Shown here piece after piece: positions 1-6,163 of a DNA stretch of 6,800 bases. The translations under genes were made by a program, and so were the position numbers. The number at the start of each line of letters is the position of its first letter. The first letter of the stretch is position 1. The stretch comes from Rhodobacterales bacterium UBA3080 (GTDB lineage: Bacteria > Pseudomonadota > Alphaproteobacteria > Rhodobacterales > Rhodobacteraceae), in the NCBI GenBank assembly GCA_002366645.1, contig DFBM01000175.1, forward strand, positions 1-6,800. The letters run 5' to 3'. Below the pieces are notes generated by a model. It saw only the letters and a list, made by a program, of their open reading frames with translations, did no database searches and was not told where the DNA came from.

Positions 1-740
1 CGGAGCTCGATCGTTCCCAGACAAAGAAAATACGGCGAAGAATCTGGCGATTTCGAGGAGCTTTCTTGCTTTGGCAGTGGATCTGTCCCCAAAAGAACAA
101 CATGCCCTTCGGTTTGTGGCAATCCCCATCTCTCTATCCAATACGCCATGCGTTTCGCGGTATCGGCGGAGTTGTAGATGAAGACATCGGCATTCTCTGC
201 GACAGAGCGAATCCATTTTTCAAACCTTATCCTGGGATTTTTCCTGGAGTATTGCGGGAAATCAATCGGGATAAGATCATGCACCATAACGATAATAGAG
301 TTCGCGCCATTTCGCCTAAGAAACGGCCATAATCGCGGGGTCATTCTTGCATGGCCAACGTTTATATACGTGTATCCGTCAGGCAGATTGGTTTTCAGAA
401 TTCGCGAAAGAGAGAACCCGGAAATTGCAAGTCGTGATACCGTTTTTCTGACTTTGGCACCTGTAGTTGGCTCCTTCCGGAGCAACCATCGGAGCTTGGC
501 CGGTGAATCCCATGGTCCGTTATTTTGTACGCGCATCATAAAGTCACGCATAGCTTCGCGCGACAACAGGACGGATTTTCCTTTGTAACGCGCAAGGAAT
601 AAAACTGGATCTGGTTGGCCAAGAAAATACTGGATATACGCGTATTCGACCCTATCAATTCCGGTAGGGTGGCCGCGGCCGATACGCGAAACCGTGCGCG
701 AAAAATCGAGGACAAACGCGGATTTTTTCTGCCTCGCCAC
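1..740 (-). CDS. Glycosyltransferase, GT-B fold (GT4/group 1 type), 3'-truncated by window edge
   Basis: This is the first 246 codons of a cytoplasmic glycosyltransferase that probably adds a sugar to the surface polysaccharide made by this locus; donor and acceptor cannot be read from sequence. I translated it by hand from the reverse strand. It opens with RIGRGHPTGIDRVEYAY (residues 19-35). HDLIPIDFP at 154-162 and an NSADTAKRM-like stretch at 190-198 (Rossmann core and acceptor-side motifs of group 1 transferases) follow. It ends at YFLCLGTIE (237-245), where family members normally continue into the PRKN-type donor domain. The start is a GTG only 9 bp after the galU stop. An in-frame stop (the galU TAA) lies just upstream, so no earlier start is possible, and AAGG sits 7 nt before the GTG. 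Translation is probably coupled to galU. The C-terminal donor-binding half lies outside the window. Confidence 0.85.
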   Translation of the reverse strand, partial: MARQKKSAFVLDFSRTVSRIGRGHPTGIDRVEYAYIQYFLGQPDPVLFLARYKGKSVLLSREAMRDFMMRVQNNGPWDSPAKLRWLLRKEPTTGAKVRKTVSRLAISGFSLSRILKTNLPDGYTYINVGHARMTPRLWPFLRRNGANSIIVMVHDLIPIDFPQYSRKNPRIRFEKWIRSVAENADVFIYNSADTAKRMAYWIERWGLPQTEGHVVLLGTDPLPKQESSSKSPDSSPYFLCLGTIEL

Positions 741-749
741 CCGCTGACC

Positions 750-1640
750 TTACGAAAATCTGAGTTGCTTAAGGAAATCCGTCAGTTCGTCTTTCAAATC
801 GTCACGAGCCAACGCGAATGCTACGGTTGCTTTCAGATATCCGGCTTTGGAGCCGCAATCATAGCGTTGCCCTTCAAAACAATAACCGTACACCTTCCCG
901 CCGTTGCGCGCTTCTTGTGCAATGGCGTCTGTAAGCTGGACTTCGTCGCCGCTTCCTTGTTTCAGGTCTTTAAGGCGATTCATAATTGCTGGTTCCAAAA
1001 TATACCGCCCGATTGCGGCGTGTCTTGACGGGGCATCTTCGACGCTTGGTTTTTCGGCCATGTCGTCCACTGTAAGCAGCTTGTCCTTGGAGCCAGTTAC
1101 AGAGAGTATGCCGTATGCGGAAACTTCCTCAGGTGCAACTTTTGTGGCGGCAACCATATTGCCACCGGTCTCGGCGTATTGCTCAACCATTTGTTGTAGG
1201 CAGGGTTTTTCGGCTGCGATGACATCGTCCGGCAGGATTACCGCGAAGGGTTCGTTCGAAATCAGCCGCCGCGCGCACCATACAGCGTGGCCCAGACCCA
1301 AGGCTTCGCGCTGGCGGATATAGGCGATTGCGCCGCTGTCCATGTCTGTGGCGCGTAGCTCTCTCAAAAGGTCAGTTTTACCTTTTTTGCGTAGGGTTTT
1401 TTCAAGTTCCGGGGCGCTGTCAAAATAGTCCTCCAGCGCACTTTTCCCCTTGGCGGTCACAAAAATAAATTCCTTAATTCCAGCCGCACGTGCCTCGTCG
1501 ATCGCGTACTGAATCAGCGGGCGGTCAACCAAGGTCATGATCTCTTTCGGGATCGATTTGGTTGCGGGCAGAAATCTGGTGCCTAGACCGGCAACAGGAA
1601 AAATAGCTTTTGTAACTTTACGTTTCACAATGTCTCTCAT
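750..1640 (-). CDS. galU: UTP--glucose-1-phosphate uridylyltransferase
   Basis: GalU makes UDP-glucose and pyrophosphate from UTP and glucose-1-phosphate in the cytoplasm, feeding capsule, LPS and glucan synthesis. The 296-residue length is normal. The family signature is complete: nucleotide loop GLGTRFLPATKSIPKE (18-33), LGLGHAVWCA (114-123), metal-site LPDDV (136-140), AEKP (195-198), GRYIL (211-215), GDEVQLTDAI (231-240) and the sugar-phosphate lysine in FEGQRYDCGSKAGYLK (255-270). The start is ambiguous. The ATG at 1640 has no Shine-Dalgarno. A GTG four codons later (1626-1628) has GAGAG 5 nt upstream and would give MKRKVTKAIFPVAG, closer to the usual GalU N-terminus. It lies 75 bp behind the glycosyltransferase gene and 9 bp before the next one. 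The enzyme is well recognised; only the start is uncertain. Confidence 0.96.
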   Translation of the reverse strand: MRDIVKRKVTKAIFPVAGLGTRFLPATKSIPKEIMTLVDRPLIQYAIDEARAAGIKEFIFVTAKGKSALEDYFDSAPELEKTLRKKGKTDLLRELRATDMDSGAIAYIRQREALGLGHAVWCARRLISNEPFAVILPDDVIAAEKPCLQQMVEQYAETGGNMVAATKVAPEEVSAYGILSVTGSKDKLLTVDDMAEKPSVEDAPSRHAAIGRYILEPAIMNRLKDLKQGSGDEVQLTDAIAQEARNGGKVYGYCFEGQRYDCGSKAGYLKATVAFALARDDLKDELTDFLKQLRFS

Positions 1641-1664
1641 TCACAAATCAATAGTGTGGAAATT

Positions 1665-1677
1665 TTAACCTAGTTAA
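1665..1677. repeat. Short palindrome upstream of galU
   Basis: TTAAC-CTA-GTTAA is a perfect 5-3-5 inverted repeat in the AT-rich part of the galU leader, about 25 bp before the galU start. It could be a regulator half-site pair or overlap a galU promoter, but a 5-bp arm can occur by chance in AT-rich DNA and no family can be named. Confidence 0.25.
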
Positions 1678-1693
1678 TTGCTACGCGAGATTT

Positions 1694-1735
1694 GTGCCAC
1701 CTAAATATGAACACTTTACCTATATTCGGTGGCAC
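1694..1735 (-). repeat. Inverted repeat / RNA hairpin around the glycosyltransferase stop codon
   Basis: GTGCCACC (1694-1701) and GGTGGCAC (1728-1735) are perfect 8-bp inverted copies. Inside them AATAT (1704-1708) and ATATT (1722-1726) extend the stem after a small asymmetric bulge. On the minus-strand transcript the stop codon of the family 2 glycosyltransferase (1716-1718) lies in the terminal loop. No T-rich tract follows the distal arm, so it is not a standard intrinsic terminator. It may be a processing, pausing or mRNA-stability element between this gene and galU. Confidence 0.6.
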
Positions 1736-2960
1736 GCGGACCAATAATAACCTTGTCCACTGGATAGAGCTTCGAAAGCCTTGCGATTTCCGCTTCGAAA
1801 CGTCTTTTATAGCTGGTGAACTGGACCAGTGGTTGCGTACGGACTGATTTACCCAAGACGCCACCTATGTGCAGCCAGTATCCATTCTTGTAACGGACCT
1901 GAAAGTATCTGGGTGAGTTGAGCAACTGGATAACGCTGACACATTTTCCCACTTCAGTCAGAGCGCGAGCCGCAGAACTCGCTTGCTTCGCTTCGTGCGG
2001 GGTGGCGCAGATCACGATATGCTCGGATTGGTTGGTCTCGAATTTTAGAAATGTCGAAGGCTCGGATAAGAGCAAAGGTGTTTCCGTCTGCCTGTTTAGA
2101 CCTTCGGTGAACCCGGCCGCGAGAGTTTCCATCAGCGGATCGACTTCGCGACGTTGAAGGCGGTAATCGTCGACCATTGCTGTTAGCCTCGACAACTGTT
2201 CTTTTGTGAAGCTGCGTAAGGCGTCATCAACAGAGTCATTAGAATGTTTGGTGCAAAAATACGCTTTGCTCGCCCCTATTTCGAATAAGTCTGACGGCAC
2301 ACGATTTCGTTTGCGCCGGGCGCTGGCGGCAAAGCCGTGCTGAACCTGTGCATTGGAGACAATAGCTGTTTTCCAACCGGCTGCATCAAGCCGTAGTTTT
2401 GCATCGGTTTCGTCTAGGAAAAACCTAAACGCCTCGTCAAAACCGTTAATGTCGAGCAGCGCGTCTTTTCGAAAAGCCATATTGGTGCCGAGCAATTTGA
2501 CTGGGAAATCCGTTGATGCATCGAAAATTTCAAACGGTTCGGATTCGTCAATCTCGAACGTATGATCTGCCCCTGAATGATCAAAGCGCATTGCCCCCCA
2601 TTGTCGACTTATACCATTACGCCCGCGGGTAAATCCGGTAGCGGCTCCCACAGTTGTGGAATGGAGCGGCGCAATAAGACGGTCCAGCCACGGCGGGTCG
2701 GGGATGGCGTCGTCGTCACAGAATGCGATAACCTCACCAGAGGCGGCGGCAATACCTGTATTTCTGGCGGCCGAAATATTTGCGATGCCGAACGGGATGA
2801 ATTTTACATGACCAGCAAACGCTTCAGGTAAATGATCTGCGACAAGAACAACCTCAAAGTTCTTATGGGTCTGGTGGCGCAGGCTTTGCAACAGGTTCGA
2901 TAATTGCGCGGGCCGTTCGCGGCTAACGACTACAAGACTGACCGGAACAGGCAAAGTCAT
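1716..2960 (-). CDS. Family 2 glycosyltransferase (GT-A) with unassigned C-terminal extension
   Basis: This is a cytoplasmic or membrane-associated sugar transferase, probably for the surface polysaccharide; specificity is unknown. The N-terminal GT-A domain (about 5-215) is clear: PVSLVVVSRERPAQL (6-20), SAARNTGIAAASGEVIAF (63-80), the metal-binding acidic cluster CDDDAIP (81-87), LGTNMAFRKDAL (157-168) and the acidic acceptor-side motif FLDETD (181-186). H208 may be the family's late histidine. At 414 residues it is longer than a bare GT2 domain. Residues 220-300 look helical and charged, and 310-414 form a separate compact region that I do not recognise, starting HIVICATPHEAKQ, which resembles the first strand and helix of a Rossmann-like domain. 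There are no membrane segments. Its ATG overlaps the kdsB stop as ATGA, implying translational coupling. Confidence 0.88.
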   Translation of the reverse strand: MTLPVPVSLVVVSRERPAQLSNLLQSLRHQTHKNFEVVLVADHLPEAFAGHVKFIPFGIANISAARNTGIAAASGEVIAFCDDDAIPDPPWLDRLIAPLHSTTVGAATGFTRGRNGISRQWGAMRFDHSGADHTFEIDESEPFEIFDASTDFPVKLLGTNMAFRKDALLDINGFDEAFRFFLDETDAKLRLDAAGWKTAIVSNAQVQHGFAASARRKRNRVPSDLFEIGASKAYFCTKHSNDSVDDALRSFTKEQLSRLTAMVDDYRLQRREVDPLMETLAAGFTEGLNRQTETPLLLSEPSTFLKFETNQSEHIVICATPHEAKQASSAARALTEVGKCVSVIQLLNSPRYFQVRYKNGYWLHIGGVLGKSVRTQPLVQFTSYKRRFEAEIARLSKLYPVDKVIIGPRATEYR

Positions 2961-3751
2961 GTCATGCCTTGGTCGGCGAGAATCTTTTCGATGCGTTCGA
3001 CGTCCACAGGGTTATTCAATTCCCAAAAAGCGCGCCCTTTTGCATCAACCTCGACACATTGAACCGGAACCCCGTTTTCCATGAAACGCAACTGCTCCAG
3101 CCCCTCCCAACGTTCCAACACACCTTCGCTCATTTGCGCATACCGTTGTAATGCGTGTAGGCGATAGGCGTAGACGCCGACGTGATGGAACACCGGTGTG
3201 ATCTCGGTGTCGGAGAAGTTGCGGCCAGTGTAGGGCAGGACTTCTTTCGAAAAATACATTGCCTTGCCGGCCCGATCAAATACAGCCGTTGTTCCGCCGA
3301 CACGGTCGTTGGCACGATCTTCTTTAAACCCGTTAAGTGCGGCGGCATCGCAACGTAAAACCGGAGTTGAGACGGCGACTTCGGGGTCGTTCATCGACGC
3401 AACCAAATCGTCCACAAACCATGAAGGTGTAAGTGGAGCATCTCCTTGAAAATTTACAATGACGTCAAATTGGCCGAGTAGTTCGGCCGCTTCCCCACAC
3501 CGCTCTGTTCCGTTCCCGCAGGAGGAAGAAGTCATCACGACTTCAGCGCCAAAACCCTCGGCTGCCGATTTAATGCGATGGTCATCCGTGGCCACGACAA
3601 CTTTGTCGGCAGATTTTATCTGTTGCGCCGCTTCCCAACTACGCTGGATTAACGAACGCGACTTGCCAGTCGCCCCGCGAAGCTGGACGAGTGGCTTGCC
3701 GGGATATCTGGTTGACGCAAAGCGTGCGGGAATGACAACCAGAACCGACAT
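2957..3751 (-). CDS. kdsB: 3-deoxy-manno-octulosonate cytidylyltransferase (CMP-Kdo synthetase), divergent type
   Basis: KdsB activates Kdo with CTP to give CMP-Kdo, the donor for LPS inner core and for the Kdo linker of ABC-exported capsules. Visible motifs: VIPARFASTRYPGKPL (6-21), the CTP-binding loop; VVVATDD (51-57); GNGTERC (79-85); the metal/CTP motif VNFQGDAPL (99-107); HHVGVYAYR (189-197); LERWEGLEQLRFMENG (212-227). The 264-residue length is slightly above the usual roughly 250. The extra length includes an insert, GATGKSRSLIQRSWEAA (26-42), where Escherichia coli has a shorter GKPMI-type segment. The C-terminus reads WELNNPVDVERIE (243-255) instead of the usual GVDTPEDLE. It may therefore be a second, capsule-dedicated KdsB (KpsU-like) or an enzyme for a related acidic sugar. 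The start ATG lies 3 bp after the cysQ stop, with AAGGG upstream. Confidence 0.87.
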   Translation of the reverse strand: MSVLVVIPARFASTRYPGKPLVQLRGATGKSRSLIQRSWEAAQQIKSADKVVVATDDHRIKSAAEGFGAEVVMTSSSCGNGTERCGEAAELLGQFDVIVNFQGDAPLTPSWFVDDLVASMNDPEVAVSTPVLRCDAAALNGFKEDRANDRVGGTTAVFDRAGKAMYFSKEVLPYTGRNFSDTEITPVFHHVGVYAYRLHALQRYAQMSEGVLERWEGLEQLRFMENGVPVQCVEVDAKGRAFWELNNPVDVERIEKILADQGMT

Positions 3752-3754
3752 GAA

Positions 3755-4552
3755 TTACCCTTGCACCAATGTAATACCGGGTGCGTAAGCAATGAAAAAC
3801 GGGTTTTCGTAGATAGGCTTACCGTATGTAAGGGCTGTGTGGTCATCGAGCCGAACGACCCTTCCACCAGCACCAAGTAATACAGCATGGCCAGCGGCGG
3901 TATCCCATTCCATTGTCCGACCAAGTCGCGGATAGATGTCCGCTTCTCCGGTCGCAACGAGGCAGAATTTCAACGACGAACCAGCGCTTTGGAACGCATC
4001 GACGTTATACTTGCCTATATAGTCGTCCGTGGCCTGATCCCTATGGGATTTCGACGCAACCACTGTCAGTGCGGAATTATCCGGTTTTGAAACAGAAATT
4101 GCTTTGGTTTCGCCAATGAGGTCGGGGGAAAACTGCCCAAGCTCCTCAACGGACTTTCCGTGTGCATCAGTATAAAACAACCTTTTACGAGCCGGGGCGT
4201 AGACAACTCCCAGCACCGGAACGCCGTCTTCCACCAAGGCGATGTTTACCGTAAAATCTCCACGACGATGAACGAACTCTTTGGTGCCATCCAGCGGGTC
4301 GACAATGAAAAAGCGGCTAGCGGAGACACTGTGGCTGTCGGATTGTTCTTCGGTGACGATCGCAATTTCCGGAAAAGCCGTACGCAAACCCGCGAATATC
4401 AACTTGTCGGCGGCTTCGTCGGCCGCAGTGACAGGGCTGTCGTCAGATTTTAGTTTAACCTCGAATTCGGGACCTTCGTAGATGCGCATGATCTCGTCAC
4501 CAGCGAGAATGGCGAGGCGTCGAATCTCAAAAACAATTTCCGTGTTTGGCAT
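3755..4552 (-). CDS. cysQ: 3'(2'),5'-bisphosphate nucleotidase CysQ
   Basis: CysQ hydrolyses 3'-phosphoadenosine 5'-phosphate (PAP) to AMP, clearing the inhibitory by-product of PAPS-dependent sulfate reduction or sulfotransfer. It belongs to the Mg-dependent, lithium-sensitive inositol monophosphatase superfamily. Signature residues are present: E68-E69 in VTEEQSD, the metal-binding IVDPLDGTKEF (83-93) and MEWDTAAGHAVLLGAGG (214-230), with D217 as the third-site aspartate. KSDDSPVTAADEAAD (35-49) is also typical. The 265-residue length is normal. The ATG at 4550-4552 is preceded by AAAAGG with an 8-nt spacer. It is the promoter-proximal gene of the minus-strand polysaccharide operon, with kdsB starting 3 bp after its stop. 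That position hints at a sulfated polysaccharide, but no sulfotransferase is visible in the window. The related activity inositol monophosphatase is less likely given the motif context. Confidence 0.92.
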   Translation of the reverse strand: MPNTEIVFEIRRLAILAGDEIMRIYEGPEFEVKLKSDDSPVTAADEAADKLIFAGLRTAFPEIAIVTEEQSDSHSVSASRFFIVDPLDGTKEFVHRRGDFTVNIALVEDGVPVLGVVYAPARKRLFYTDAHGKSVEELGQFSPDLIGETKAISVSKPDNSALTVVASKSHRDQATDDYIGKYNVDAFQSAGSSLKFCLVATGEADIYPRLGRTMEWDTAAGHAVLLGAGGRVVRLDDHTALTYGKPIYENPFFIAYAPGITLVQG

Positions 4553-4655
4553 TTATAAAGCCTTTTGCATATGATGTTGGCATAATGTTATAGCCATATG
4601 GACGTATGTTGCACCGTTGGGCAAGTAGCGTTTGCGAGTTTCAAAAGGATTGCCG
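4553..4655. promoter_or_regulatory. Divergent intergenic region, cysQ operon / permease
   Basis: These 103 bp separate two divergent start codons, so both promoters should lie here. A TATAAC hexamer on the minus strand (4587-4592) is the best -10 candidate for cysQ, but its -35 is weak and the spacing short. An imperfect dyad, GGCATAA...TTATAGCC (4579-4595), covers that hexamer and is bracketed by two CATATG palindromes (4568-4573 and 4595-4600). This arrangement could be an operator. No regulator family is identifiable. Confidence 0.4.
4643..4649 (+). promoter_or_regulatory. Ribosome binding site of the permease gene
   Basis: AAAAGGA lies 6 nt before the ATG at 4656. It decides that start over a TTG at 4632, which would add eight residues and has no Shine-Dalgarno at a suitable distance. 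Confidence 0.7.
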
Positions 4656-5486
4656 ATGGAAATTAAAACCAGAGTGAACAAATCAATGCTGGGCGCATTG
4701 ATGGCCTTCATGGAGTTGCTCTTCCACTCCATCGTTCGCGATATCAGGACTTCTAGCGGAAATGCGGTTTTGGGAATGGGTCTGGTGATTATGCAGAGCC
4801 TTTTAATGCTTGCCATTTTTTTCGCGTTATTCAGTGTTATGGGGATGAAGTCGTCGCTAATTCGCGGGGATTTTGTAGTATTTCTTTTAACCGGCATCTT
4901 CCTGTTTTTAACGCATAATAAAGCAGTATCGGCGGCGATGGGCGCTATTTCCCCTGTTGGAGGTATGACCCTGCATGCACCGATTAGCACACCACTCAGT
5001 ATATTGAGTGCGATTCTTTCCGGCCTATACACGCAGCTTGTTGGGTTTGCGTTGATACTTCTCGTCGTCCATATCTTGCGCGGTGGCTTGGAGTTTTATA
5101 AGCCCGCAGATCTGGTTTTTCCGTTTTTTATGGCTTGGGCAAGTGGTGTTGCGATTGGATTGGTTTTTGGAGTATTGACCCCCTTCGCACCCAAGTTTGT
5201 CCCAATGGTTGCTATGCTGTATCGGCGCGCGAACATGATAACGAGCGGGAAGATTCTGCCTGTAAACTATATGTCTGCATCGATGATTGCCTGGTTCGAC
5301 TGGAACCCTTTGTTTCACACCATCGATCAGGCTAGGGGCGCTGCGTTTGTGAACTATTTCCCGCGCCACACCAACATGGAGTATCCGGTTTACCTATCCA
5401 TTTCGCTGCTTATGTTCGCTGTCATGGTGGAATTCTGGCTGCGTAAAAATATGAGTTCGAGTTGGGGTAAGAGGTCGATGCTATGA
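4656..5486 (+). CDS. kpsM: Polysaccharide ABC exporter permease, KpsM/Wzm type
   Basis: This is the inner-membrane subunit of an ABC-2 exporter that moves a lipid-linked capsular polysaccharide out of the cytoplasm, working with a KpsT-type ATPase. The 276-residue protein has an amphipathic N-terminus (1-35) with FHSIVRDIRTSSGNA, then about six hydrophobic segments near 37-63, 72-88, 113-140, 152-175, 180-190 and 245-262. The late conserved block DWNPLFHTIDQARGAAF (215-231), followed by NYFPRHTNMEYP (233-244), is characteristic of the family and looks undamaged. The start ATG is chosen for its AAAAGGA. The gene is divergent from the cysQ operon. Its stop overlaps the next ATG as ATGA, the usual layout for a permease followed by its ATPase, yet no intact ATPase follows in the window. 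It could be functional with an ATPase encoded elsewhere, or be on its way to loss. Confidence 0.86.
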   Translation: MEIKTRVNKSMLGALMAFMELLFHSIVRDIRTSSGNAVLGMGLVIMQSLLMLAIFFALFSVMGMKSSLIRGDFVVFLLTGIFLFLTHNKAVSAAMGAISPVGGMTLHAPISTPLSILSAILSGLYTQLVGFALILLVVHILRGGLEFYKPADLVFPFFMAWASGVAIGLVFGVLTPFAPKFVPMVAMLYRRANMITSGKILPVNYMSASMIAWFDWNPLFHTIDQARGAAFVNYFPRHTNMEYPVYLSISLLMFAVMVEFWLRKNMSSSWGKRSML

Positions 5487-5587
5487 TTAATGAAGTTCCG
5501 GAAGGTATGCTCGCGCTTCAAACTATTACGATGCCGTCGACGAAAACGGCAGCAAACGTAAACTTCCGTGACAATTTCGCTGGATGA
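5483..5587 (+). pseudogene. 34-codon ORF, possible N-terminal stub of the KpsT-type ATPase
   Basis: The ORF begins at an ATG overlapping the permease stop (ATGA), with AAGAGG 8 nt upstream, so it has the start signals of a real downstream gene. It stops after 34 codons. Its residues 10-30 (LALQTITMPSTKTAANVNFRD) resemble, by eye only, the opening strand of capsule ATPases, which commonly read L-x-N-V-T-x-x-Y-P-T-x-x-G followed by a V-F/L-x-D stretch. No Walker A, Walker B or ABC signature follows in any plus-strand frame before dnaK. I infer that a deletion or other damage removed the ATPase and joined its start to the following MaoC-like gene. It could instead be an unrelated small coupled ORF. 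Confidence 0.4.
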
Positions 5588-6020
5588 CCTGATGGTGCAA
5601 ATTGGCCAAGAAATCGGTGTGTCCAGATGGTTTGAAATTAGTCAGGAGCACATCGATACATTTGCTGATGTCACTGAAGGTCTACAGTTCATTCAAGTTG
5701 ACCCGGACAAGGCAAGTGGCACCCTATTCGGCGGTACCATTGCTCACGGTTTCCTGACGCTATCGATGCTTAGTGTGATGGCCGAAGATGCGCTGCCATA
5801 AGTGGCCGGTCTTGCACACAGCGTTAACTATGGCTTCAACCGCATCCGTTTCGTTGCGCCGGTTCCTTCGGGCGCAAGTATCCGTGGGCGGTTTGTCCTG
5901 ACAAAAATAGATCAAGTTGAGGGTGGCTTTACACAAACCATGGACGCCTCGATTAAAGTCAAGGATTCCAGCAAGCCAGCAGTGGTTGCAGAATGGTTAA
6001 CCCGCCACTATTTCGCTTAA
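5568..6020 (+). pseudogene. MaoC/NodN-like hotdog dehydratase, split by in-frame TAA
   Basis: Intact relatives are single-hotdog (R)-specific enoyl-CoA hydratase-like proteins of about 150 residues. Read through the TAA at 5799-5801, the frame gives one full-length copy. The N-half has DDLMVQIGQEIGVSRWFEIS (6-25), FADVTEGLQFIQVDP (32-46) and FGGTIAHGFLTLSMLS (54-69). The C-half has HSVNYGFNRIRFVAPVPSG, FVLTKID and VAEWLTRHYFA. The stop follows MAEDALP and is followed directly by GTG, but nothing resembling a ribosome binding site precedes that GTG. In the hydratase motif D-x-N-P-[LIV]-H the Asp and His positions read G38 and Q43, so both catalytic residues are missing. The GTG start at 5568 also lacks a Shine-Dalgarno and lies inside the previous 34-codon ORF in another frame. 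Together these point to a decaying gene. A sequencing error could explain the stop but not the catalytic-site changes. Confidence 0.8.
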
Positions 6021-6122
6021 GCTGCCCGTTCCGTTTTTGTTAAGCTTTTTGAATCCGTTCGCTGTTTTCATGAAGATTCTGCACTTCGATCAAAAAAACG
6101 TGAAAAAGACACCAAGCAACCG

Positions 6123-6151
6123 CTTGCAGCATGCAAATAGCCCTCCTATAT
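6123..6151 (+). promoter_or_regulatory. Putative sigma-32 (RpoH) promoter of dnaK
   Basis: CTTG (6123-6126) is followed after 18 nt by CCTATAT (6145-6151). The alphaproteobacterial RpoH consensus is CTTG-N17/18-CYTATnTnnG; only the final G is absent (C at 6154). It lies 100 bp before the dnaK start on the same strand, exactly where a heat-shock promoter is expected. The -35 also overlaps a perfect 5-3-5 inverted repeat, TTGCA-GCA-TGCAA (6124-6136). Confidence 0.65.
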
Positions 6152-6163
6152 ACCCATCAAACG

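Noticed and set aside
66..1028. Several plus-strand open frames of about 90-140 residues
   Set aside because: They are antisense to the truncated glycosyltransferase and to galU and show no domain motifs.
4632..4655. TTG start giving the permease eight more residues
   Set aside because: It has no ribosome binding site, while the ATG at 4656 has AAAAGGA with a 6-nt spacer.
4553..5032. 159-residue open frame on the minus strand opposite the permease gene
   Set aside because: It is antisense to a well-recognised permease, has no recognisable domain and fills the divergent promoter gap.
5802..6020. Separate 72-residue gene starting at GTG right after the TAA
   Set aside because: It is the in-frame C-terminal half of the MaoC-like protein, with no ribosome binding site of its own.
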